Source: Xanthomonas floridensis (lineage in GTDB: Bacteria > Pseudomonadota > Gammaproteobacteria > Xanthomonadales > Xanthomonadaceae). From it: DNA of 64,000 nucleotides. The translations under genes and the position numbers were made by a program. Location of the stretch: the NCBI RefSeq assembly GCF_001642575.1, contig NZ_LXNG01000015.1:1-64000 (forward strand), in the 5' to 3' direction. The stretch's first letter is position 1; every line of letters begins with the position of its first letter. Below, one piece after another: positions 56,806 through 64,000 of this stretch. Under the pieces are notes generated by a model, which had not been told where the DNA came from, searched no databases, and was given only the letters and a program-made list of their open reading frames with translations.

Positions 56806-58479
56806 ATGGCCAGTTTTTTCCGCCGCAACAAGCCCACCACGCCCGACAGCTCGCGTACTTCGCGCTACAGCCTGGAAGAACTGGCAGCCGCATTTCCCAC
56901 CGCACCGGCCGCTACCACGCCTGCCTCGCCGCTCGAGGCAATGCCGTCTGCGCAGACCGGCACAGCGCCGGCCAGTGAAACGCCGGTCACGCCCGCGCCA
57001 GCCGCAACGCCTGCACCGGTGGCGGACGCCCCGAAGCCGGCGGTTACCCCGGCCGACGAGCTCGCGCGCGACATCGCTGCACGCACTGGCCAGGCGCAGA
57101 GCATTGCTGCGGTGCCGACCGCGCCGACGCCGCCTGCTGCAGCCGCACCCTCTGCCCTGCAGGCCCTGCCGGATCCGGCACCAAGCGCTGCGCCCCCCCT
57201 GCCGACGCCGGTGGTGGTGGTTCCGCCAGTGGTCGTGCAGCCGCAGCAGGTACCGAACGCGCCTGCCGCCGCGCCCTCTCCTGCGGCAGTTCCCCCGACG
57301 CAGCCGGCAGCGCCAGCGGCCACCACACCATCGGGCGCAGCACCTGCTGCTGCCATCCCAGCGGCCGTCCCACCGGTCGCCACTGCGCCGGCCATCGTGC
57401 CGCCGGCAGCAGCCCCGGCGGCCTCCGCAGCCCCTGCCGCCGTTCCCGCGAGCGCCGTTCCGGTGGTCACCGCACCCGCCATCGTCAGCAGCCCGGCGCC
57501 GGCCACGCAGGACAGCGACAGCATCGTCGGCCAGCACGAAGCCCTGCCCGCTGCCCCGGCCGGCAAACCCGGCTGGCGTGAGCGGCTGCGCAACAGCAGC
57601 TTCGCACGCAGCTTCGGCGGCCTGTTTTCGCGCAACCCCAAGCTCGACGACGACCTGCTCGACGAGATCGAAACCGCGCTGATCACCGCCGACGTCGGCA
57701 TCGGCGCCACCACCGCGCTGGTGGAAGGCTTGCGCAAGCGCATGAAGTCGCGCGAATTCGCCGACGCACAGGCCATGTTCAAGGCCTTGCGCGCCGACCT
57801 CATCGCGCTGCTGCAGCCGGTCTCCAGGCCGCTAGTGATCGACCGCTCGCTCAAGCCGTTCGTGGTGCTCACCGTTGGCGTCAACGGCGTCGGCAAGACC
57901 ACCACCATCGGCAAGCTCGCCAAGCGCTTCAAGGACGAAGGCCACAGCCTGATGCTGGCCGCCGGCGACACCTTCCGCGCCGCCGCGGTGGCGCAGCTGC
58001 AGGCCTGGGGCGACCGCAATGGCGTGGCGGTGATTGCGCAGGGGCAGAACGCCGACGCCGCGTCGGTGGCGTTCGACGCCTTGCAGGCCGCCAAGGCGCG
58101 CGGCACCGACGTGTTGATCGCCGACACCGCCGGCCGGCTGCATACCCAGACCGGCCTGATGAACGAGCTGGGCAAGATCCGCCGCGTGCTCGGCAAGATC
58201 GACGCCGCTGCCCCGCACGAGGTGCTGATGGTCATCGACGGCACCACCGGCCAGAACGCCATTTCGCAGCTGCGCCAGTTCCATGCGGCGGTCGGCGTCA
58301 CCGGCCTGGTGGTGACCAAGCTCGATGGCACCGCCAAGGGCGGCGTGGTGTTCGCGCTGGCGCGCGAGTTCAATATTCCGATCCGGTTTGCCGGCATCGG
58401 CGAACGCCCGGAAGACCTGCGCGTGTTCGACCCGGTGGCGTTCGTGGATGCCTTGTTGCCGGAGGCGCTGGGCGGCTGA
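56806..58479 (+). CDS. ftsY: Signal recognition particle receptor FtsY
   Basis: GTPase receptor that docks ribosome-SRP complexes at the membrane. The 557-residue protein has a long N-terminal A domain (about residues 1-245) made largely of Ala, Pro, Val and Thr, unlike the acidic A domain of E. coli. The N domain (about 255-340) and G domain follow: P-loop GVNGVGKTTTIGKLA from about 358, DTFRAAAVAQLQ, DTAGRLHTQ, TKLDGTAKGG and GIGERPEDLRVFD. I start at 56806 (MASFFRRNK); 12 extra codons upstream are possible but atypical. Confidence 0.97.
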   Translation: MASFFRRNKPTTPDSSRTSRYSLEELAAAFPTAPAATTPASPLEAMPSAQTGTAPASETPVTPAPAATPAPVADAPKPAVTPADELARDIAARTGQAQSIAAVPTAPTPPAAAAPSALQALPDPAPSAAPPLPTPVVVVPPVVVQPQQVPNAPAAAPSPAAVPPTQPAAPAATTPSGAAPAAAIPAAVPPVATAPAIVPPAAAPAASAAPAAVPASAVPVVTAPAIVSSPAPATQDSDSIVGQHEALPAAPAGKPGWRERLRNSSFARSFGGLFSRNPKLDDDLLDEIETALITADVGIGATTALVEGLRKRMKSREFADAQAMFKALRADLIALLQPVSRPLVIDRSLKPFVVLTVGVNGVGKTTTIGKLAKRFKDEGHSLMLAAGDTFRAAAVAQLQAWGDRNGVAVIAQGQNADAASVAFDALQAAKARGTDVLIADTAGRLHTQTGLMNELGKIRRVLGKIDAAAPHEVLMVIDGTTGQNAISQLRQFHAAVGVTGLVVTKLDGTAKGGVVFALAREFNIPIRFAGIGERPEDLRVFDPVAFVDALLPEALGG

Positions 58480-58743
58480 GTGGCAGCCGCCTGCCCGCAC
58501 CTGCAGCCCACCTACGCCTTGGCGTTGCAGGCAGGTTGCACGGTGCAGGAGGTCTCACACGGATGGTCGCGTGCCGAACGCGTCCTGCACTTCGCGCAGT
58601 GCTTGCCTGCCGCGCTGCGCACGCAGCCACACGCCGATGGGCCGGTGACCTACTACCATGCACCGGCGGCACCGCAGTGGCGGGGCGATGAGGGCTTCTT
58701 CTGCGAACAGTGCCGGGTTGCCCTTGCGTTTGCGTTGCGTTGA
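58480..58743 (+). CDS. Small hypothetical protein after ftsY
   Basis: An 87-residue frame starting with a GTG directly after the ftsY stop (no gap) and ending 77 nt before mutY. It contains seven-residue-spaced aromatic and His/Cys residues (CPHLQPTYALALQAGC; YYHAP; FFCEQCR) but no domain I recognise. The tight junction with ftsY supports translation by reinitiation; codon choice is GC-rich like its neighbours. It could equally be an untranslated spacer. Confidence 0.4.
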   Translation: MAAACPHLQPTYALALQAGCTVQEVSHGWSRAERVLHFAQCLPAALRTQPHADGPVTYYHAPAAPQWRGDEGFFCEQCRVALAFALR

Positions 58744-58820
58744 TCCGCGCTGCCGCGCCGCGTGCGCGGCCGGTCCGGCACTCGATCCGACTGTGTCACC
58801 CCTCCTTGCCAGCAGACCTC

Positions 58821-59894
58821 ATGCCCGCAGATCCCACCGCTTCCACCGCTGACGCCTTTGTCGCCCCGTTGCTGCACTGGTTCGACGGCCACGGCCGTCA
58901 CGACCTGCCATGGCAGCATCCGCGTGCGCCGTACCGGGTCTGGCTATCGGAAATCATGCTGCAGCAGACGCAAGTTGCAGTGGTCATTCCGTACTTTCAG
59001 AAGTTCGTTGCACGCTTTCCGGCACTTGCCGATCTGGCGGCAGCCGACAACGACACGGTGATGGCGCACTGGGCCGGGCTGGGCTACTACGCACGCGCAC
59101 GCAATTTGCATGCGGCCGCAAGGCAATGCGTTGCCTTGCACGATAGCGAGCTGCCACGTGACCTCGATGCCTTGCTCGCGCTGCCCGGCATCGGCCGCAG
59201 CACCGCCGGTGCGATCCTGAGCCAGGCGTGGAACGACCGTTTCCCCATCATGGATGGCAACGTCAAACGCGTCATGACGCGTTTCCATGGCATTGCCGGC
59301 TATCCCGGCCTGCCGGCCGTCGAAAAGCAGCTGTGGCAGCTGGCGACAACCCATGTCGCGCATGTGCCCGACGGCCGCCTGGCCGACTACACGCAGGCGC
59401 AGATGGATTTCGGCGCCACGCTGTGCACCCGCGCCAAACCGGCGTGCGTGCTGTGCCCGCTGCAGGATGCCTGCGTCGCCCGCCGCGAGGGCCTGGTGGA
59501 TGCGCTGCCGACGCCCAAACCGGGCAAGGCCCTGCCCGAGCGCGAAGCGACCGCGCTGCTGCTGGAAAACGCCCAAGGCGAGATCCTGCTGCAGCGCCGC
59601 CCCCCCACCGGCATCTGGGCCGCGCTGTGGACGCTGCCGCAGGCCGACACCGACAGCGGCATGCGCGCCTGGTTCGACGAACATATCGATGGCAGCTACG
59701 AACGCGCCGATGCGATGCCGCCGATCGTGCACACCTTCAGCCACTATCGCCTGCATCTGCAGCCGTTGCGCTTGCGCAAGGTCGCACTGCGCGCGGCGGT
59801 GCGCGACAATGACGATCTGCGTTGGGTCGCCCGCGCCGATCTCGGAGCGCTGGGCTTGCCGGCGCCGATCCGCAAGTTGCTCGACACGCTCTAA
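58821..59894 (+). CDS. mutY: Adenine DNA glycosylase
   Basis: Removes adenine mispaired with 8-oxoguanine. The 357-residue enzyme has Glu44 (SEIMLQQTQV) as catalytic acid, the helix-hairpin-helix LPGIGRSTAGAIL, Asp145 (IMDGNVKRV), and the [4Fe-4S] ligands Cys202, Cys209, Cys212 and Cys218. The C-terminal NUDIX-like domain (about 240-355) reads 8-oxoG. I start at 58821 (MPADPTAST); the longer frame upstream overlaps the preceding small ORF. The gap to yggX is 21 nt, as in many gammaproteobacteria where the two are co-transcribed. Confidence 0.97.
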   Translation: MPADPTASTADAFVAPLLHWFDGHGRHDLPWQHPRAPYRVWLSEIMLQQTQVAVVIPYFQKFVARFPALADLAAADNDTVMAHWAGLGYYARARNLHAAARQCVALHDSELPRDLDALLALPGIGRSTAGAILSQAWNDRFPIMDGNVKRVMTRFHGIAGYPGLPAVEKQLWQLATTHVAHVPDGRLADYTQAQMDFGATLCTRAKPACVLCPLQDACVARREGLVDALPTPKPGKALPEREATALLLENAQGEILLQRRPPTGIWAALWTLPQADTDSGMRAWFDEHIDGSYERADAMPPIVHTFSHYRLHLQPLRLRKVALRAAVRDNDDLRWVARADLGALGLPAPIRKLLDTL

Positions 59895-59915
59895 GCACGC
59901 CTCAAAGGAATTCGC

Positions 59916-60194
59916 ATGTCCCGCACCGTGTTCTGCCAGTACCAGCAATGCGATACCGACGGCCTGGATTTTGTGCCGTATCCCGGCGAGCTCGGCCAGC
60001 GCATCTTTGCGCAGATCGGCAAGAGCGCGTGGCAGGCATGGCTGGCGCACCAGACCATGCTGATCAACGAAAACCGGCTATCGCCGCGCGACCCCAAGCA
60101 TCGCGCCTTTCTCGAGGCCGAACTGCAGAAATTCCTGTTCGAACGTAATGCCGATAAGCCCGAGGGCTATGTAGCGCCGCTTGGCGAGGAATAG
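59916..60194 (+). CDS. yggX: Fe(2+)-trafficking protein YggX
   Basis: A 92-residue protein linked to iron handling and protection of iron-sulfur enzymes from oxidation. It has the family opening [25 protein letters not shown] and the conserved [17 protein letters not shown] block. AAAGGAATT lies just upstream of the ATG. It follows mutY, itself an iron-sulfur enzyme, as in E. coli. Confidence 0.97.
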   Translation: MSRTVFCQYQQCDTDGLDFVPYPGELGQRIFAQIGKSAWQAWLAHQTMLINENRLSPRDPKHRAFLEAELQKFLFERNADKPEGYVAPLGEE

Positions 60195-60314
60195 GTGGCG
60201 CGCGGACTGGGAGGTTGCGGGTGCGGAGGGGCAGCGAGGCCCGGAGTCGGTCGCCGCAACCCGGGAGCGCGCATCCTGTGGCCATGCCCCGGGAATAGGC
60301 AATGGTGATGCACG

Positions 60315-60590
60315 ATGACGAGTACTGGCCCATCCGGCAGTAAGCCGAGCGCAATCGATGCGTTTATCACCGGGGCTGTCGACGCGCAGTGGCAAAAGGT
60401 CGCGATGGTGATTGCGAAAGCCCTCACCGACGAGCGGTTGAATCTGGCCGACGTTGAGGATGCGGCCGACCAGGTTGCGCAGCGTATTGCCGGCCTTGTT
60501 CGCAGCGGTCGGCTCGAGGCTGCGGGCGATATGACCGACTGGCGGCATGGCGAGGTGCGCCTTGCCACGCACGCGCCACACCCACGCTGA
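60315..60590 (+). CDS. Hypothetical protein
   Basis: A 91-residue, mostly helical, soluble protein I do not recognise. A Ser/Gly-rich N-terminus is followed by DAQWQKVAMVIAKALTDERLNLADVEDAADQVAQRIAGLVRSGRLEAAGDMTDWRHGEVRL. The ending RLEAAGDMTDWRHGEVRL resembles the C-termini of small proteins with a WRxSEVRL motif (DUF3658-like in style), which I mention only as a resemblance. No signal peptide or metal motif. Placed between yggX and the BigR-type regulator, with gaps of 120 and 391 nt. Confidence 0.65.
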   Translation: MTSTGPSGSKPSAIDAFITGAVDAQWQKVAMVIAKALTDERLNLADVEDAADQVAQRIAGLVRSGRLEAAGDMTDWRHGEVRLATHAPHPR

Positions 60591-60981
60591 AGCATCCGCT
60601 TTGGCAACTGCGTCGTCCAGCGCGCGACTTCAAGCGCCCAAGAGCGGCTGACAACACGATCACGCTCACCGCCAGACAGCGCGCCCGGCGCGCAGTACGG
60701 CATGGCCCGCACGCGCAGCCGGCCTGCTGCGCACCGCCCGCACCCGCATGACGACTGCTCGCGGCGCCGTGTGGCCGTGTCAGATCTCCAGCCCCGAGTC
60801 GCGGCACAGCGCATTCGCCCGCTGCGCTGCGCGCGTGCCGAGCGGCGATCGAGCGCCTGCGTGCATTGCGATCTCTGCGGGTGTGGCAGCTCGGGGGGTG
60901 AGAGTCCGGTAGCCGCCGGGCACACCCTCCGCCTCTCACACTCCATTGCATAACATTATATTTTTAAGTAGATTGAAAGGC
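60591..60981. promoter_or_regulatory. 391-nt region upstream of bigR, AT-rich operator candidate
   Basis: No gene seen. The last 35 nt (about 60947-60975, GCATAACATTATATTTTTAA) are sharply AT-rich against a GC-rich background and abut the regulator gene. BigR and related ArsR repressors bind AT-rich palindromic sites over their own promoter, so this is the likely promoter and operator. A 7-bp inverted repeat (60898-60904/60933-60939) lies just upstream; I attach no function to it. Confidence 0.4.
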
Positions 60982-61338
60982 ATGCCGACCCATGCCACGC
61001 CTGCACTGCCACGATTTCGCGCCGATCCTGCCAGCATGCAGCGCCTGCGCGCGTCGGCCGGGCGCGCCTGTGGCCTGCTCAAGGCCATGGCCAACGAGGA
61101 TCGCCTGCTGTTGCTCTGCCAACTGGCACAGGGCGAGCGCAATGTCGGCGAACTGAAGGCGGCCACGGCCATCGTGCAGCCCACGCTGTCGCAGCAACTG
61201 GGCGTGCTGCGCGACGAAGGCCTGGTCGGTACCCGTCGCGCGGGCAAATACATCTATTACCACCTCGCCAGCGCCGACGTGCTTGCGGTGATGCAGGCCC
61301 TGTATGCCAGCGTGTGCGGCACAGCGGAACCAGACTGA
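60982..61338 (+). CDS. bigR: BigR-type ArsR-family repressor
   Basis: A 118-residue winged-helix repressor. Cys46 (RLLLLCQLAQGE) and Cys112 (YASVCGT) are 66 residues apart, the same spacing as the redox-switch Cys42/Cys108 pair of BigR, which senses sulfide and persulfides. The recognition helix is in IVQPTLSQQLGVLRDEGLV and the wing in RRAGKYIYYHL. I start at 60982 (MPTHATPAL); twelve more codons are open upstream but overlap the AT-rich operator. It is 1 nt from the first YeeE/YedE gene, a partnership known from bigR operons in Xylella and Agrobacterium. Confidence 0.88.
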   Translation: MPTHATPALPRFRADPASMQRLRASAGRACGLLKAMANEDRLLLLCQLAQGERNVGELKAATAIVQPTLSQQLGVLRDEGLVGTRRAGKYIYYHLASADVLAVMQALYASVCGTAEPD

Positions 61339-61339
61339 C

Positions 61340-61780
61340 ATGGTCGTCGACTGGAGCACTTTCACCCCGTTGAGCGCATTGGCCGGGGGCGGCTTGATCG
61401 GCCTTGCCGCCGCGTGGCTACTGGTCTTTGAAGGACGCATTGCCGGCGTCAGTGGCATCGTCGGCGGCTTGCTGCAGCGCCAGGGCCGCGATGACCGCAA
61501 TTGGCGGGGCGCGTTCGTGCTCGGGTTGCTCGGTGCCGTACCACTGTGGGCCGTCGTGGGGCCCCTGCCTTCCATGCAGTCGCAAGCCACATTTTGGTGG
61601 CTGATCGGCGCAGGGGTGCTGGTGGGATTCGGTGCGCGCATGGGCGGCGGCTGCACCAGCGGGCATGGGGTGTGCGGCATCGCGCGTGGCGCACGCCGCT
61701 CGCTGATCGCCACCGCCGTGTTCATGGGCGCGGCGATCGCCACCCATGCCCTGCTTGCCACGTTGCGGGGCGTTGGGTGA
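61340..61780 (+). CDS. YeeE/YedE family sulfur-transport half-protein (N-terminal)
   Basis: A 146-residue membrane protein with about four helices. It contains GGGLIGLAAAWLLVFEGRIAGVSGIVGGLL near the start and GFGARMGGGCTSGHGVCGIARGARRS, the cysteine-containing signature of YeeE/YedE proteins involved in thiosulfate or other sulfur import. It makes up the first half of the YedE fold. The second half is encoded by the next gene, overlapping by 4 nt (GTGA). Likely moves a sulfur species and is controlled by the adjacent BigR. Confidence 0.9.
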   Translation: MVVDWSTFTPLSALAGGGLIGLAAAWLLVFEGRIAGVSGIVGGLLQRQGRDDRNWRGAFVLGLLGAVPLWAVVGPLPSMQSQATFWWLIGAGVLVGFGARMGGGCTSGHGVCGIARGARRSLIATAVFMGAAIATHALLATLRGVG

Positions 61781-62223
61781 ATCGGGTTCTCAGCAGCGCG
61801 ATCGCCGGGCTGATCTTCGGGACCGGCCTGTTGCTCTCAGGCATGGCCGATCCGACCAAGGTCCTGGGTTTTCTCGATGTCGCCGGCCGCTGGGACCCAT
61901 CGCTTGGGTTGGTGATGCTCGGCGCCATCGGCGTCGCGGCGCCTGCGTTCTGGTGGGCGCGGCGGCGTGGTCGAACACTGCGTGGTGCATCGCTGCAGCT
62001 ACCCAGCCATCGGCAGATCGACGGCCCATTGCTATGGGGCAGCGCGCTGTTCGGCATCGGCTGGGGGATGGTGGGGCTATGCCCGGCGCCGGCACTGCTG
62101 GGCGCGGCTGCACTGCAGCCGTCCAGTCTGGTGTTTGTGTTGGCGATGCTGATCGGCATGCGGCTGCACCTGCTGTATCGACGGCGCGCCGAACCCGATC
62201 CGCGTCGCGGATCGCGCCGCTGA
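61777..62223 (+). CDS. YeeE/YedE family sulfur-transport half-protein (C-terminal)
   Basis: A 148-residue membrane protein starting at a GTG that overlaps the preceding stop. About four helices. It has GLIFGTGLLLSGMADPTKVLGFLDVAGRWDPSL and a later GIGWGMVGLCPAPAL, matching the second half of YeeE/YedE (DUF6691-like). In some bacteria both halves are fused. The Cys in GLCPAP is the expected sulfur-relay residue. The GTG and 4-nt overlap imply coupled synthesis. Confidence 0.88.
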   Translation: MNRVLSSAIAGLIFGTGLLLSGMADPTKVLGFLDVAGRWDPSLGLVMLGAIGVAAPAFWWARRRGRTLRGASLQLPSHRQIDGPLLWGSALFGIGWGMVGLCPAPALLGAAALQPSSLVFVLAMLIGMRLHLLYRRRAEPDPRRGSRR

Positions 62224-62441
62224 CCGCCGCAACTGCATCGCCGGTCATCGGCAGTGCAAACCACGGCCAAGGCTTGCGTGCATTTGCGCACGCGATCCAA
62301 CGCAGGTGTACCGATGTCCGTGGTGCTTCCACGGTCACGCTGCGCGATCGGTGCGGTCTTGCAGCGTCAGCCAACCGGCCAGCCCGGCCGCATCGGCGAC
62401 GCCAGCGCAGCGCGGCAGCGTCACCGGGTACGACGACGTCC

Positions 62442-64000
62442 TCAGCCCACGCCAGTCGGCCCATCCAGCAGCATGCGGATGCGCTTGAGCAATTCCTTCT
62501 GCGTGTACGGCTTGTTGACCACGTCGAACTCCGCCCCGCCCACATCGGTGCGCTGGATGCTGGCATCGGCATAGCCGGTGGTCAGCAGCACCTTGATCCT
62601 GGGCAGCATGCGGCGCGCTTCCCGCGCGAGCACCACCCCGTTCATGCCACCGGGCATGATCAGGTCGGTGAACAAGGCATCCACCTCCGGGTGCTGCTCC
62701 AGCAACTCCACTGCCTCGCGTCCGCTGGATGCGGAGAGGATGCGGTAGCCGGCGTTCTCCAGGAACATCCTGGCCACCACTGCCACATCCTGCTTGTCTT
62801 CCACCACCAGGATGGTCTCGTTGCCACCCTTGTCGATCGCACGGCTCTTGGCGGCCTGCAGATCGTTCTCGAACTCGCTGGACGCCGGGAAATACAGGCG
62901 CACCGTGGTGCCCTCGCCCACTTCGCTGTAGATGCGCACGGTGCCACCGGACTGCTTGACGAAGCCATATACCATCGATAGTCCCAGGCCGGTGCCCTGG
63001 CCTTCGTCCTTGGTGGTGAAAAACGGCTCCATCACGCGGCTGGCCACTTCCGGCGGCATGCCCGAACCGGTGTCGCTGACCGCAATGCTGACGTAGCGGC
63101 CGGGCGCCAGCTGGTGGTGCATCGCCAGGTCGTGATTGGTGATCTCCACGTTCTGCGTCTGCACGGTGACCTCCTTGCGCTCGGACTGCGCCATCGCATC
63201 GCGCGCATTGATCAGCACGTTCAACAGCGCCACTTCGGCCTGCGTGGTGTCGATCTGGCAATTCCACAGCCCCTCTTCCAGCGACTGGCGCACGCTGATG
63301 CCGCCGCCCAGCGCGCGCTCGGCCATGTTGTTCATGCCCGATACCAGGCCATTGAGGTTGACCACGCGTCCGCGCAATTTCTGCTTGCGCGAAAACGCCA
63401 GCAATTGCTGGGTAAGCGTGGCGGCCTTGGCTGCGGCGGTTGCGGCATGCTCGGCACTGAAGGCGATGCGCTCGGCATTCTTGGCGGCATCGCCGGACGC
63501 CATCATCTGGATCACTTCCAGGTGCCCGGACATCACCTGCAGCAGATTATTGAAATCGTGCGCGATCCCGCCGGTCAGCTGTCCCAGCGCCTCCATTTTC
63601 TGCGCCTGGCGCAAGGCGTCCTCGGCATCGCGGCGACGACTCACGTCCAGCTGCGAACCGAAGAAGTAGACCAGGTTGCCTTGCTCGTCGAACACCGGCG
63701 AGACGAACAGCGCATTCCAGAACGAGGAGCCGTCCTTGCGGTAGTTCAGCACTTCGGTGGCGAATTCGCGGCGGTTTTCGATCGACTCGCGCACGTCCTG
63801 CACGCTGGCCGGATCGGTCTCCGGACCCTGCAGGAAACGGCAGTTGTTACCGATGATTTCCTCGGACGAATACCCGGTCATTTCCAGGAAGGCGCGGTTG
63901 GCGAACACGATCGGGTTGTCCGGCAGATGCGGGTCGGTCACCGTCATCGGCATGCGCGTGGTTTCCACCGCAGCAAAGAAGATATCCGAGCGGTGCTTCT
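62442..64000 (-). CDS. LOV-domain hybrid histidine kinase (N-terminus cut by window)
   Basis: A blue-light receptor kinase; the frame is open to the window edge, so the true start lies beyond 64000. About 518 residues are visible. The LOV domain holds [13 protein letters not shown], whose cysteine forms the flavin photo-adduct, and begins [15 protein letters not shown] upstream of the first internal start codons. A PAS-associated linker precedes the histidine kinase ([10 protein letters not shown] phospho-acceptor; ATP-binding [10 protein letters not shown] and [11 protein letters not shown]). A C-terminal receiver domain ([11 protein letters not shown], phospho-acceptor Asp in FTDLIMPGG, later VLLTTGYAD) makes it a hybrid kinase. 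A homologous LOV kinase affects adhesion and virulence in Xanthomonas citri. Confidence 0.95.
   Translation of the reverse strand, partial: KHRSDIFFAAVETTRMPMTVTDPHLPDNPIVFANRAFLEMTGYSSEEIIGNNCRFLQGPETDPASVQDVRESIENRREFATEVLNYRKDGSSFWNALFVSPVFDEQGNLVYFFGSQLDVSRRRDAEDALRQAQKMEALGQLTGGIAHDFNNLLQVMSGHLEVIQMMASGDAAKNAERIAFSAEHAATAAAKAATLTQQLLAFSRKQKLRGRVVNLNGLVSGMNNMAERALGGGISVRQSLEEGLWNCQIDTTQAEVALLNVLINARDAMAQSERKEVTVQTQNVEITNHDLAMHHQLAPGRYVSIAVSDTGSGMPPEVASRVMEPFFTTKDEGQGTGLGLSMVYGFVKQSGGTVRIYSEVGEGTTVRLYFPASSEFENDLQAAKSRAIDKGGNETILVVEDKQDVAVVARMFLENAGYRILSASSGREAVELLEQHPEVDALFTDLIMPGGMNGVVLAREARRMLPRIKVLLTTGYADASIQRTDVGGAEFDVVNKPYTQKELLKRIRMLLDGPTGVG

Noticed and set aside
58653-58919. Minus-strand 88-codon ORF overlapping mutY start
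   Set aside because: Antisense to mutY and to the preceding small frame, no similarity, no ribosome-binding site.
60898-60939. Riboswitch-like hairpin upstream of bigR
   Set aside because: A lone 7-bp stem with no recognisable aptamer features.

Overview
The window is high-GC DNA from a Xanthomonadaceae genome, most likely a plant-associated Xanthomonas. This rests on gene content (two TonB-dependent receptors with hydrolase partners, a GH9 cellulase, a GH127 arabinofuranosidase, a hybrid LOV histidine kinase), on GGGAATC and CCTCTCC-loop-GGAGAGG intergenic repeats of a kind I associate with this group, and on an integron-integrase remnant. All assignments come from reading the sequence; no database search was run.

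Layout. 1-0.8 kb: a lower-GC patch with a dead integron (an intI fragment with an in-frame stop, a core site and one cassette-like ORF). 0.8-7.1 kb: the housekeeping cluster queA-tgt-yajC-secD-secF, all on the minus strand, with queA set between repeat tracts. 7.1-9.2 kb: an Lrp/AsnC regulator divergent from a class III aminotransferase. 9.8-15.8 kb: a DXD glycosyltransferase, then (reading leftward on the minus strand) an overlapping operon of TonB-dependent receptor, beta-propeller phytase and metallophosphatase. 15.9-25 kb: upp, a GH9 cellulase, ggt-fdx, a lipoprotein, coaD-rsmD and htpG.

25.1-56.6 kb is the centre of interest. It is about 31 kb of almost entirely minus-strand genes that together read as a pathway for using hydroxyproline-rich plant glycoproteins. 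From right to left: a PAS-AraC regulator (plus strand); a complete trans-4-hydroxy-L-proline catabolic set (2-epimerase, three-part D-hydroxyproline dehydrogenase, pyrroline-hydroxycarboxylate deaminase, ketoglutarate-semialdehyde dehydrogenase); an M24 prolidase-like peptidase; two DUF885 peptidases; an APC permease; two S9 dipeptidyl-peptidase-like enzymes; a GH35/GH42-like glycosidase; an S53 endopeptidase (plus strand); an unrecognised Tat-exported protein; a TonB-dependent receptor; and a GH127 beta-L-arabinofuranosidase, whose founding member removes arabinose linked to hydroxyproline in extensin. The enzymes are recognised from motifs. Their joint role in extensin use is my inference.

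56.8-64 kb: ftsY, mutY and yggX with small ORFs; a BigR-type thiol-switch repressor with two YeeE/YedE half-transporters; and the C-terminal part of a blue-light LOV histidine kinase fused to a receiver, cut by the window end. I saw no rRNA, tRNA, CRISPR array or intact insertion sequence.
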